Origin: Bradyrhizobium ottawaense | Lineage (GTDB): Bacteria > Pseudomonadota > Alphaproteobacteria > Rhizobiales > Xanthobacteraceae | DNA: 64,000 bases | Direction: 5' to 3' | Assembly: GCF_002278135.3 (NCBI RefSeq) | Contig: NZ_CP029425.2 | Span: forward strand, 2,952,001 to 3,016,000 | In this document: positions 23,779 to 32,891 of the stretch, in pieces | Position numbering within the stretch: the stretch's first letter is position 1 | Layout of the letters: each line of letters starts with the position of its first letter | Program-made: the position numbers and the translations under genes | The notes under the pieces: model-generated | Told to the model about the DNA's origin: nothing | Database searches by the model: none | The model's input: the letters and a program-made list of their open reading frames with translations, nothing else

Positions 23779-25041
23779 TCATCGCGCATTGGCGGGTGCA
23801 TGGACCGGCCAGAGGTCGGCGCGCCAGCGGATGGCGATCGCCAGCATCGCGATGAAGCCGGCGGCGGCATAGAGCGAGCCTGTCGCGGAATAACCAATGA
23901 TGTCGATCAGGCTGCCGGCCGCGAGCAATCCGATCGGCAGGCCGTAGATCACCATCATGCGCACGCCCATCACGCGGCCGCGAAGGTGTGCGCTCGCGGT
24001 GCGCATCAGGATCACGGCCGCCGAGATCATCGACATGCTCTGGGCGATGCCGGCGAGCATGAGGCAGGCCATCGCCACCGGCATGGTCCTGACCTCGACG
24101 AATACCAGCAGCATGGCGTACCAGGCCAGCGTCGCGCCGATCAGAAGCCGGGCAATGCGCAGTCCGCCGACCAGGCTGAGCGTGATGGAGCCGATCAGCG
24201 AGCCGACCGCAAAGCTCGCCGAGAGGTAACCGAGGCCGGTCTGGTCGGTATGAAAGATCTCCCGGGCGATGTAGGGCAGCAATCCGCCAGTGAAGGGAAA
24301 TGCGGTGAGATTGGCCAGGAAGGCGACGCACAGCGCCGCACGCATTCCCGGGCCACTCCAGGCGTAAACGATCCCTTCCTTCAGATCGCCGAGCAGCCGC
24401 GAGACGGCATGGCTATTCGCCGGAAGATCGCTCGTGATGACGGTCCTCTTGGGCCGGGTCAGGCACAGCATGAGAAGCGCGGCCACGAAGTAGAGACAGG
24501 CAATCGCCACGTAAACGAGGCCAATGCCGAGGACGGCGAACAGCCCGGCGCCCGTCAACGCTCCGGCGATGCGCGCGCTGTCCTGGGTCGTGCGCGCAAC
24601 GCTGATGGCGCCCACCAGCTGCTCGGCCGGCATGATCTCGGCGAGCAGCGCGCCGCGGACGCCGAGATCCGAGGGGCGAATCAGGCCCATGACCGCGACG
24701 ATGATCATGACGCTCAGCGGCGACAGATGACCGGTCAGCGCCAGAACCATGATGGTTGACGAGAGCACAGTATAGGCAAGACGCATCGCGACCAGAAGAT
24801 CGCGATGACCCATGCGGTCGCCGATCATGCCGAACACCGGCGCGACCAAGGTCCCGACGAATTGGAGCGAGGCAAGCACGGTGAGCAGCAGCACCGAGCC
24901 GGTCTCGACCAGGATGTACCAGCCCAGCACCAGCGTCTCGATCTCGAACGCCCAGGATGTGAGCAGGTCGGACGGCCACTGGAAGCGATAGTTGCGGATG
25001 CGGAATGGCGCGAGCGCCGACGGCCGCGCGGCTGCGCTCAA
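23779..25041 (-). CDS. MFS exporter (EntS/MFS_3-like)
   Basis: A 420-residue major facilitator with about twelve hydrophobic spans. The loop 2-3 signature is GMIGDRMGHRDLLVAMR, and IMPAEQLVGAISVARTTQDSARIAGALTG is typical of the enterobactin-exporter/MFS_3 branch, which exports siderophores or drugs. The opening SALAPFRIRNYRFQWPSDLL is also characteristic of that branch. Only TTG 25041 or later weak codons are available as starts, and no Shine-Dalgarno is evident, so the true start is uncertain. It ends 6 bases from the convergent Crp/Fnr gene. Confidence 0.82.
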   Translation of the reverse strand: MSAAARPSALAPFRIRNYRFQWPSDLLTSWAFEIETLVLGWYILVETGSVLLLTVLASLQFVGTLVAPVFGMIGDRMGHRDLLVAMRLAYTVLSSTIMVLALTGHLSPLSVMIIVAVMGLIRPSDLGVRGALLAEIMPAEQLVGAISVARTTQDSARIAGALTGAGLFAVLGIGLVYVAIACLYFVAALLMLCLTRPKRTVITSDLPANSHAVSRLLGDLKEGIVYAWSGPGMRAALCVAFLANLTAFPFTGGLLPYIAREIFHTDQTGLGYLSASFAVGSLIGSITLSLVGGLRIARLLIGATLAWYAMLLVFVEVRTMPVAMACLMLAGIAQSMSMISAAVILMRTASAHLRGRVMGVRMMVIYGLPIGLLAAGSLIDIIGYSATGSLYAAAGFIAMLAIAIRWRADLWPVHAPANAR

Positions 25042-25319
25042 GACGCGATGACGCGTGTCACGGCGAATCCCTTGCCTTGTTGTTTCTTCTTTCCGATCAG
25101 CAACGTAGCGTTGGCGACGCGCGTGTCAATCGGACCGGCCGCATGCTGCCATGCATGGCTGCATCAGCACGTCCGCTGCAGGCGCGTGACCGGTCCGTGC
25201 GAATGTCTTCCCCTGGTTTCTGCGATCGGTTCGTCCATGGACGCAGGAGGCGGTCATAGTGTCTTCATCTTGCTGTGGCCCAACAGGTCGCGGGCGCGGG
25301 GAATCGGAGCGATCGCAGC

Positions 25320-28300
25320 ATGTGGGTACGGTGGCCGAGGTTTGCCGCGCAGTCTTTTTGTTTTGTACTTCTCGTAAGCGTCATGGTCTCGCCGGGGCAG
25401 GCGGGGTCGCAAGACATGTTGGCGCTGATGCAGCGCATTACGGCGCTGGCGAAGGAGGGCCGCTACGGCGAGGCGGTCGGCTTTGCCAGGAAGCTCGTCG
25501 TTGAGGCCGAGAAAAGCACGGGGCGACAATCGCCCCTGACCGCGACCACGCTGGTCGTGCTGGGGCAGGCGCTCCAGACGAAAGGCGAGACCACCGAGGC
25601 CGAAAGCGTGCTGAGGCGGGCCCTCGTCATTCGCGAGAAGAGCCTCGGTCCCAATCATCCCGATGTCGCCGCCGTGCTCGCCACGCTGGGCCAGATCGAG
25701 CTCGGCCAGAACAGGCTCGGCGATGCCGAACGCGACATGTCGCGCGCGATCGCCATCGACGAGAGCGTGCTGGGCCCTGACCATCTCACCACGGCGCTGG
25801 CGCGGATGCAGCTCGGCAATCTCCGTCACCGCCAGATGAAGGAGACGGAGGCGCTCGATCTGTTCAACCGTGCGCTCGTAGTGTTCAGGAAGTCTCCGGG
25901 ACAGGCTGACATCATGATCCCGGTGACCTTGAACAACATCGCGGAGGTCAATCGGGCGCAAGGCCGGTTACAGCAGGCCGAGGCGAGTTTTGCCGAAGCG
26001 CTTGTGCTTCAGGAGAAGCAGCATGGCCCGGACAGCATCTATCTGACAGCGACCCTCAACAATCTCGGCGAGCTCCGCCGTGCGCAGGGACGGCTTCCGG
26101 AGGCCGAGCAATTGGCCCGACGGACTTTGGCTATCAGGGAGAAGGCGCTCGGACCTGATCATCCCGATGTCGCCGCGAGCCTCAACAATCTGGCCCTGGT
26201 GTTCTCGCGCGAGGGCCGGGACGCCGAGGCCGAGGGGCTGCTGACCCGCGCACTCGCCATTCAGGAGAAGGCCGTCGGGATAGCGCATCCGAACGTGGCG
26301 ACGGCATTGAACAACCTTGCGGAGGCCTGGGCCCATCTCGATCGCAAGCAGGAGGCGGAGCAGCTGTTCCGCAAGTCGCTGGCGATCCGTGAGAAGGCGC
26401 TCGGGCCGGCACATCTGGATGTCGCGATCGCGCTTGACAATCTGGTGACGCTGATGAGCGAGGCCGATCGTTACGCCGAGGCCGAACCGTTCGCGCGCCG
26501 GTCGCTTGCGATACGCGAGGCCGCGCTCGGGGGGTCTCACCCGCTGATCGCCAACAGTCTCAACAATCTGGCCGTCATTCTGGACAGCACCGGCCGGCCG
26601 CAGGAGGCCGAGCCGCTGCTGAAGCGCGCGCTGGATATCCGCCTGCGCGCTCTCGGCGAGCAGCATCCGGATGTTGCCAACAGCTTCGCCAATCTCGGCG
26701 CCCATCATATCGATTTGAAGGATTGGCAGCAGGCCCGCGACGCGTTCGCGCGCGCGGTCGCGATCCAGAACGGCCGCCGCGCCGCCGAGCAGGAGAGCCG
26801 CGGCGATGTGAAGGTCCATGAAGAGACCAATCCCTATCCCGGACTGATCGTAGCCGCCTATAACCTCGCGAGCGCCAATGCGGGGCAGGCCGGCGCCTTG
26901 CGATCGCAGGCGTTCGAAGCGGCGCAATGGATCGGTGACGAGCAGGCTGCGCGGGCGATTGCCGGCATGTCGGCCCGCATCGCCGATGGCAGCGGGGATC
27001 TCGCCGCGCGCGTCCGCGAGCGGCAGGATCTCGGCGCGCAAGCTGTCGCGACCGACAAGATGCTCGTGGCGGCGATCTCGCAGGCGGATGCTGCGCGCAA
27101 CCCGGCGGCGGAGCAGGCGCTTCGTGCCCGAGCCTCGGCCATCTCAGGTCAAATCCGGGAACTGGATCGCTCAATCGCTGCGCAGTTTCCGGACTATGCA
27201 GCGCTCGTAACGAAGGCGCCGATTGCGATCGAGGATGCCCAGAAGCAGCTTCGTCCCAACGAGGCGATGTTGCTGTTCACGACGACGTCACGCGCCACCT
27301 TCGTCTGGACCGTGACGCGCTCGGACGTGCGCTGGCATTCGGCGGATCTCGGCGAAAAGCAACTCGCTGAGGCCGTCGGTGCCTTGCGCTGCGGTCTGGA
27401 TACGGATGCATGGCTGGACAAGGCGACCACATGTCCGCAGAAGCTCGGCCGCAAGGCCCCGCTTGGGGCGGACGAGCCATTGCCGTTCAACCAGGAGCGC
27501 GCCTTTGCGCTCTACCAGGCGCTGCTCGGGCCTGTCGCTCGCGACATCGATGGCAAGGAGCTGATCCTGGTGCCGTCGGGGCCGCTGGCGACGCTGCCCT
27601 TTCAGGTCTTGCTGACCGAGAAGCCGGCTGCCGGCCAGGACCTCGCGAAGGCGCCCTGGCTGGTCCAGCGATTTGCCACCACAGTGCTGCCTTCAGTCTC
27701 CAGCCTCAAGGCATTGCGGCAGGTCGCACGCAAGAGCGCGGCGTCGAAACCGTTTCTCGGCATCGGCAATCCCGTGCTCGACGGCGATGGCCGCAGCGAT
27801 GTCGCGATGGCGCGTGCCAAGCTGGCGCGCCAGATTCAGACCTGCGCCGTCCTCCCGACGCAGGCGACCCAGGTCGCACAACGGAGCTTGCGCGCCGTGG
27901 ACGCGCTGTCGGGCGGCACCGCGGACATCGTGCAGCTCAGGCGGCAGATGCCGCTGCCGGAAACTGCGCTCGAACTGTGCGCGGTGGCCAGCACCTTCGC
28001 GCCCGTCAAAGGCGACGTCGTCCTCGCTGGCGACGCCTCCGAGACCAGGATGAAGACGCTCGGCCAAAGCGGCGATCTCGCGAAGTATCGCATCCTGCAT
28101 TTTGCGACGCATGGCGCGCTTGCGGGGCAGGTGCGCGGCTCGATCGAGCCAGGACTTATCCTCAGCCCGCCAGCGGCGCCGACGTCCACCGATGACGGCT
28201 ATCTCTCGTCGTCGGAGATATCCGGCCTCAAGCTCGATGCCGATTGGGTGATCCTGTCGGCCTGCAACACTGCTGGCGGGCAGGCCGCCAATTCGGAGGC

Positions 28301-28550
28301 CTTCTCCGGTCTTGCGCGGGCCTTCTTCTATGCTGGCACGCGCGCGCTGCTGGTGTCGCACTGGGCGGTGAACTCCGACGCCGCGGTCGCCATCACCACC
28401 GGCACGATCGACGCCATGAAGACGCATCCCGATATCGGCCGAGCAGAGGCGCTGCGTCGCTCGATCTCGGCACTGATCACCAAGGGCGGCGAGAGCGCGC
28501 AGCCCGCAACTTGGGCGCCCTTCGTGCTGGTGGGGGCCGGCGCCATCTAG
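25320..28550 (+). CDS. Exported TPR-CHAT protease
   Basis: A 1076-residue protein. It has a signal peptide (h-region AAQSFCFVLLVSVMVSPGQA, cleavage near residue 28), then about ten kinesin-light-chain-type TPR units of 42 residues (recurrent ALAIREKALGPDHPDVA and NNLAEL blocks) to about residue 480, a linker, and a C-terminal CHAT caspase-like domain. The catalytic pair is His 931 (LHFATHGAL) and Cys 982 (ILSACNTAGG). CHAT proteins are separase/caspase-fold proteases. ATG 25320 is chosen because it begins the signal peptide directly; an in-frame GTG at 25275 would bury it. The export signal places the protease in the periplasm. Targets unknown. Confidence 0.85.
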   Translation: MWVRWPRFAAQSFCFVLLVSVMVSPGQAGSQDMLALMQRITALAKEGRYGEAVGFARKLVVEAEKSTGRQSPLTATTLVVLGQALQTKGETTEAESVLRRALVIREKSLGPNHPDVAAVLATLGQIELGQNRLGDAERDMSRAIAIDESVLGPDHLTTALARMQLGNLRHRQMKETEALDLFNRALVVFRKSPGQADIMIPVTLNNIAEVNRAQGRLQQAEASFAEALVLQEKQHGPDSIYLTATLNNLGELRRAQGRLPEAEQLARRTLAIREKALGPDHPDVAASLNNLALVFSREGRDAEAEGLLTRALAIQEKAVGIAHPNVATALNNLAEAWAHLDRKQEAEQLFRKSLAIREKALGPAHLDVAIALDNLVTLMSEADRYAEAEPFARRSLAIREAALGGSHPLIANSLNNLAVILDSTGRPQEAEPLLKRALDIRLRALGEQHPDVANSFANLGAHHIDLKDWQQARDAFARAVAIQNGRRAAEQESRGDVKVHEETNPYPGLIVAAYNLASANAGQAGALRSQAFEAAQWIGDEQAARAIAGMSARIADGSGDLAARVRERQDLGAQAVATDKMLVAAISQADAARNPAAEQALRARASAISGQIRELDRSIAAQFPDYAALVTKAPIAIEDAQKQLRPNEAMLLFTTTSRATFVWTVTRSDVRWHSADLGEKQLAEAVGALRCGLDTDAWLDKATTCPQKLGRKAPLGADEPLPFNQERAFALYQALLGPVARDIDGKELILVPSGPLATLPFQVLLTEKPAAGQDLAKAPWLVQRFATTVLPSVSSLKALRQVARKSAASKPFLGIGNPVLDGDGRSDVAMARAKLARQIQTCAVLPTQATQVAQRSLRAVDALSGGTADIVQLRRQMPLPETALELCAVASTFAPVKGDVVLAGDASETRMKTLGQSGDLAKYRILHFATHGALAGQVRGSIEPGLILSPPAAPTSTDDGYLSSSEISGLKLDADWVILSACNTAGGQAANSEAFSGLARAFFYAGTRALLVSHWAVNSDAAVAITTGTIDAMKTHPDIGRAEALRRSISALITKGGESAQPATWAPFVLVGAGAI

Positions 28551-28580
28551 CGGTTCAGCGCGCCGCCGCGCCCTGAACCG
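28551..28580. terminator. Hairpin directly after the CHAT gene
   Basis: CGGTTCAG and CTGAACCG form a perfect 8-base-pair stem around a GC-rich loop, starting immediately after the stop codon. No T-run follows, so it may be a processing or stability hairpin rather than an intrinsic terminator. Confidence 0.4.
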
Positions 28581-28733
28581 GCTGGTTGCGGGGATGAGTG
28601 AAGCGGCGCTCGCGGCCGTTAATCAACCACCGCTTGCTCTTCCTGCACGACGAGCCCATGCTTGTCAGGTCGCTGGGCCCATCCGACAGGTCCAGTAGAC
28701 CGCGTCATCGCGGCTTCCGCGGGGTCTTGACCC

Positions 28734-31700
28734 ATGAACTGCTCTTGCTGCGGTTCCGAGGTTCAGAGCGGCTTTGCCTTCTGCCCGAAGTGCGGCACGA
28801 AGCAGCCGAACGCGTGCCCCGGCTGCGGCTATGCATGCGCTCCGGATTTCACGTATTGCCCGAAATGCGGCGCCCTCGTCAGTGAACCCCCCAAAGCCGG
28901 GGGACAGGCGCAGCCGGGCCGGTCGACAGCGCCGGTCAGAGCGTCGTCACCGCCGCTGGCGCCGGCGGTCGACCCTCACCAGGCTTTTCGACCGCAGCCA
29001 GACAGGATGGACAACGAAGCCAACCGCCGCACCATTACCGTGCTGTTTGCCGATCTCAGCGGCTTCACCGCGATGAGCGAGCGCCTCGACCCCGAGGTCA
29101 TGCAGGCCCTTCAGAACGAATTGTTCGAGGAGCTGACGGAAGCGGTGCAAGGCTTTGGCGGCTTCGTGGACAAATTCATTGGCGATGCGCTGCTGGCGCT
29201 GTTCGGCGCGCCAGCAGCGCACGAGGACGATCCGGAGCGGGCGGTCCGTGCTGCACTCGACATGATCAAGCGGACGGAGCAGCTCAGCGAGCGCGCGAAG
29301 GTCTATGCCGGCGCACCGCTGCTGCTCCACATCGGCATCAATACCGGGCACGTGGTTGCGGGCGGACTGGGTGTGGGCGTTGCCAAGTCCTATTCGGTAA
29401 CCGGCGACACGGTGAATACCGCGCAGCGATTGCAGTCGATGGCGCCGCCGGACGAAGTGCTGGTCGGGCCCTTGACCTACCGCCTGACCCGGCATGCGTT
29501 CTCGTATGAATCGCTCGGCGAGGTCTCGCTCAAGGGCAAGATGGGCAGTGTCCTGGTCCATCGTCTCAAGGGACCGCTCGACACGCCGCGTGCGGCGCGA
29601 GGCCTCGACACGCTGGGCCTCAGTGCGCCGCTGATCGGCCGCGACGTCGAGCTTGCCCGCATGATCGGCAGTCTCGATCGCGCGTGCGGCGGTGCGGCGC
29701 AACTGGTGCGGCTGGTCGGCGAAGCGGGCATCGGCAAAACGCGCCTGGTGAACGAATTCGTCGCCCGCATCCGCGATGAGGAGCGCTTCGCAGGTGTGGC
29801 GATCCGGCAGGCCGCCTGCTCGCCCCTCGGCGAACAATCCTACGGCACGCTCGCCGCGGTGCTGCGCAGCGCCTATGGCATCGCGCAGAAGGCCAGCGCC
29901 GCGGCGGCTGAGGCCAGGCTGGCTGAGGCCCTGTCGGAGCTTGGCCTTCCGGCCGAAGAGGCAGAGCGGCTGATGCCGCTCTATGTCCATGTCCTTGGCC
30001 TCGGCGGCCCGGACGCCGCATTGCAGCACGTCGAGCCCGAACAGCTCCGGCGGCAGATATTCTTTGCGATCCGGACCGTCTTCGAACGGCGCCTGGCCTT
30101 GTCACCGCTTCTGATCATCGTCGAGGATCTGCACTGGGCCGATGCCGTCTCCCTCGAGGCGCTGCGGTTCCTGATGGACCGGCTGGAGCGCACGCGGTTG
30201 ATGCTGTTGTTTACGCATCGGCCAATGCTGGAGCTGGATCAGTTCGGTTCGGGCCGGATCAGCCACACGACCCTTCGATTGCTTCCGCTCGGTGACGCCG
30301 ACGGACAGAACCTGCTGGCGGCTTATTTCAGTCACGGTTGGCGCGAGCCGCCGGGAAATCTGTTCAGTCGAATCCTGGAGCGCGCGAGCGGCAATCCGCT
30401 TTTCCTCGAGGAAATCATCCGCGGTCTCATCGAGGCCGGCGCCTTGGAGCGTGACGGCCCGCAGTGGCGGATAAAGTCGGATGAGGCCGCCGCCGACATC
30501 CCGGCAAGCATTCAGGCGCTGTTGCTGGCGCGGCTGGACCGGCTGCCGCATGAGGTGCGCCGGCTGGCCCAGGAGGCCGCGGTGATCGGCCCGCGCTTCG
30601 ACGCGGCTCTGCTCGGTGCGACGGCAACCGGGCCGGCAAAGGTCGAAGTGGGCCTCGAACTTCTGTGCGACGCCGAGATTGTCGAAGAGGTTGCGGGCGC
30701 AAACTCGATCTCGCTGCGATCCTACCGTTTCACGCAGACCATGCTGCAGGACGTGATCTATCAAAACCTGCTCTTGCAGCGGCGGATCGAGCTCCATGGA
30801 CGGATTGGTGCCGCGCTGGAGCGGCTCTATGGCAGCGAGCCCGAACGGCTCGAGGACCTCATCCTGCTGGGCCATCATTTCAGCCTGAGTGCGCACAAGT
30901 CGAAAGGCGCCCGCCATCTGCGCGCGGCCGGCGATCGCGCACGCGCGACCTATGCCAATGACGATGCCATCCGTCTCTATCAGCAGGCCCTCGCCATGTT
31001 GTTGACCGGCGGCGAATGCGTGCCGGAGCGCCTGCTTCTGTACGAGCGGATCGCGGACCTCTGCGCCGCGGCGGGCCGCCGCAACACGGCCGAGGAGCAC
31101 TACCAGAGCGCGCTGGAGGGGCACCGCGCCGCAAAGGACCGCATTGGCGAAGCGCGAATCCTTCGCAAGCTTGGCAGGTTGTTGTGGGACGCCGGCAAGC
31201 GGATCAACGCAGAGAGGCATTACGCCGAGGCGGCTGACCTGCTTGGAGGGACCGATGCGCCGATCGAACGGGCGCACCTCTTGCAGGAGCGCGGCCGTCT
31301 CGCGTTTCGCATGGGCGATCACGTGGCCGCCGCGACATGGGCGGACGAGGCCCTTGGCTACGCCCGATCCGTCCCGGCGGACGCGGACGAGCAGGCCGGA
31401 CTCGAGGCGGCGCGCGCCATTGCCGAGGCTCTCAATACCAAGGCGGTTGCACTGGCGCGGCTTGGACGACACCAGGATGCGGTGCGCGAAGTGGAGCAAA
31501 GTGTCGCGGCGGCCGAGGCCGCCGGCCTTCTCAATGTGGCCTGCCGCGGCTACACCAATCTCAGCGTGCTCTACACGATTGTCGACCCGGCGCAAGCCAT
31601 TGATGTATGTCGGCGCGGACTGGATGTCGCGCATCGTATTGGCGATCTCGGGTTCCAGGCGCGTCTTCTCGCCAATTTCGCCGTTGCCTGTTGCACCTTC

Positions 31701-32051
31701 ACGGACAAATGCACCGAGGAAGGGGTGCCGGCTGCCGAAAAGGCAATCGAGATCGACCGTGCGCTCGATCAGCGCGAGCATCTCCCCGTGCCCCTGATCG
31801 TGCTGGGGCAAATCCATCAATGCCATTTCCGGCCCGATCAGGCCGCCCGCTGCTACAATGAGGCGATCAAGGTCGCGAGCGAAACCGGCGAGCCGCAGCA
31901 GCTTTTTCCGTGCTATGATGGTCTCGCGACGCTGAACCTTGATCGCGGCGACATGCCCGAGGCCGAGCGGTATTTCGCGCTGGCCGATGACGTCTGCACC
32001 AGGCACGGGCTTGATCCCGCCGGACTGATTGTACTGCCATTTCTTGACTAG
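28734..32051 (+). CDS. Zinc-ribbon / class III cyclase / AAA-type ATPase / TPR signalling protein
   Basis: A 1105-residue multidomain protein. It starts with two zinc ribbons (Cys 3, 6, 17, 20 and Cys 28, 31, 42, 45) and a Pro-rich linker. A class III nucleotide cyclase follows at about 95-275: TVLFADLSGFTAMSERLDPE with the first metal Asp, FVDKFIGDALLALFGAP with the second, and HIGINTGHVVAGGLG. The central ATPase has Walker A GEAGIGKT (Lys 335) and Walker B LLIIVEDLHWAD. A C-terminal TPR region spans about 700-1105. The arrangement matches the large adenylate cyclase/ATPase proteins common in Bradyrhizobium. It should make cAMP or cGMP under control of ligand or partner binding by the TPRs. 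No membrane segment. Confidence 0.88.
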   Translation: MNCSCCGSEVQSGFAFCPKCGTKQPNACPGCGYACAPDFTYCPKCGALVSEPPKAGGQAQPGRSTAPVRASSPPLAPAVDPHQAFRPQPDRMDNEANRRTITVLFADLSGFTAMSERLDPEVMQALQNELFEELTEAVQGFGGFVDKFIGDALLALFGAPAAHEDDPERAVRAALDMIKRTEQLSERAKVYAGAPLLLHIGINTGHVVAGGLGVGVAKSYSVTGDTVNTAQRLQSMAPPDEVLVGPLTYRLTRHAFSYESLGEVSLKGKMGSVLVHRLKGPLDTPRAARGLDTLGLSAPLIGRDVELARMIGSLDRACGGAAQLVRLVGEAGIGKTRLVNEFVARIRDEERFAGVAIRQAACSPLGEQSYGTLAAVLRSAYGIAQKASAAAAEARLAEALSELGLPAEEAERLMPLYVHVLGLGGPDAALQHVEPEQLRRQIFFAIRTVFERRLALSPLLIIVEDLHWADAVSLEALRFLMDRLERTRLMLLFTHRPMLELDQFGSGRISHTTLRLLPLGDADGQNLLAAYFSHGWREPPGNLFSRILERASGNPLFLEEIIRGLIEAGALERDGPQWRIKSDEAAADIPASIQALLLARLDRLPHEVRRLAQEAAVIGPRFDAALLGATATGPAKVEVGLELLCDAEIVEEVAGANSISLRSYRFTQTMLQDVIYQNLLLQRRIELHGRIGAALERLYGSEPERLEDLILLGHHFSLSAHKSKGARHLRAAGDRARATYANDDAIRLYQQALAMLLTGGECVPERLLLYERIADLCAAAGRRNTAEEHYQSALEGHRAAKDRIGEARILRKLGRLLWDAGKRINAERHYAEAADLLGGTDAPIERAHLLQERGRLAFRMGDHVAAATWADEALGYARSVPADADEQAGLEAARAIAEALNTKAVALARLGRHQDAVREVEQSVAAAEAAGLLNVACRGYTNLSVLYTIVDPAQAIDVCRRGLDVAHRIGDLGFQARLLANFAVACCTFTDKCTEEGVPAAEKAIEIDRALDQREHLPVPLIVLGQIHQCHFRPDQAARCYNEAIKVASETGEPQQLFPCYDGLATLNLDRGDMPEAERYFALADDVCTRHGLDPAGLIVLPFLD

Positions 32052-32072
32052 GTCATGTGAAGGAGTTCAACC

Positions 32073-32753
32073 ATGTCAGAACGTCATGTCGATGGACCGC
32101 TGCAACCGGGTGATCGCGCACCGAACATCGTGCTGGATGCCATCACCCGCGAAGGGAAGATCGCGCTCGATGATTTTCGCGGGCAAAGTCCGATATTGGT
32201 CGGCCTGTTTCGAGGCCTGCACTGCCCGTTCTGCCGCCGCCATATCGCGGCCCAGGCGCAGCTTGACGCGGCCCTGCGCGACAAGGGCGTTGAAAGTCTG
32301 ACGGTCGTCAATACGCCGATCGAGCGCGCTCGGCTCTACTTCCGTTATCACCCGTTGCCCAATCTGCTTGCCGCGTCCGATCCCGAGCGGGTCTCGCACC
32401 GCGCGTTCGGCCTGCCCAATCTCGAGTTCACCGAGAAGGAAACCGAGTGGCCGCGCAAGGTGGGCATGGATGTGGTCATGGGCATGCAAGTTGACATTCC
32501 CGGAGAATTGCCCGGGCCGATGAATCGTTTGGCAGCCGCCGAGCAGCTCAACAACAAGGATGGCTACGAGATGATGGAGGCCGATCAGCGCATGGCTGCA
32601 ACCGGCCAGGGCCAGCTATTCGGCCAGTTCCTGCTCGATCGGGAAGGGGTCGTGCGCTGGGCCTTTACAGAAGTTCCGGAAGGCGGCCAGCGCATGTTCG
32701 GGATGCCGAGCCCGGGTGAGTTGATGTCGGCGGCTTCGCAGGTGGCGGGCTAG
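32073..32753 (+). CDS. Peroxiredoxin-like (AhpC/TSA-fold) protein
   Basis: A 226-residue thioredoxin-fold protein. Residues 10-60 give PGDRAPNIVLDAITREGKI and VGLFRGLHCPFCRRHIAAQ, where CPFCRR is a CxxC active site in the AhpC/TSA position; later blocks include FGQFLLDREGVVRWAFTE. A two-Cys CxxC rather than the single peroxidatic Cys of T-x-x-C peroxiredoxins suggests a disulfide reductase or atypical peroxiredoxin. AAGGAG lies 7 bases before ATG 32073. It is 21 bases after the cyclase-ATPase gene and so probably co-transcribed, hinting at a redox link. Confidence 0.8.
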   Translation: MSERHVDGPLQPGDRAPNIVLDAITREGKIALDDFRGQSPILVGLFRGLHCPFCRRHIAAQAQLDAALRDKGVESLTVVNTPIERARLYFRYHPLPNLLAASDPERVSHRAFGLPNLEFTEKETEWPRKVGMDVVMGMQVDIPGELPGPMNRLAAAEQLNNKDGYEMMEADQRMAATGQGQLFGQFLLDREGVVRWAFTEVPEGGQRMFGMPSPGELMSAASQVAG

Positions 32754-32861
32754 ACATCGTCGCGCGGTTGGCGTGGTGCTCTCGACCGCAGCAGGCACGA
32801 GCCGGCGCGCTCGAGGTGCAACCGCCGTTTTTCCCGCCCACGCCTGCGCGTGACGAACGAT

Positions 32862-32890
32862 TAATCCGAGCGCACCTAATCCGAGCGCAC
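32862..32890 (+). repeat. Tandem 15-base direct repeat before a start codon
   Basis: TAATCCGAGCGCAC occurs twice with one base between, the second copy ending one base before ATG 32892. The repeat occupies the translation initiation region, where only a weak GAG could act as ribosome-binding site. Confidence 0.7.
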
Positions 32891-32891
32891 A

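Noticed and set aside
30102..32006. Minus-strand open frame of about 634 codons
   Set aside because: Antisense to the TPR region of the cyclase-ATPase gene; no start signal or family motif.
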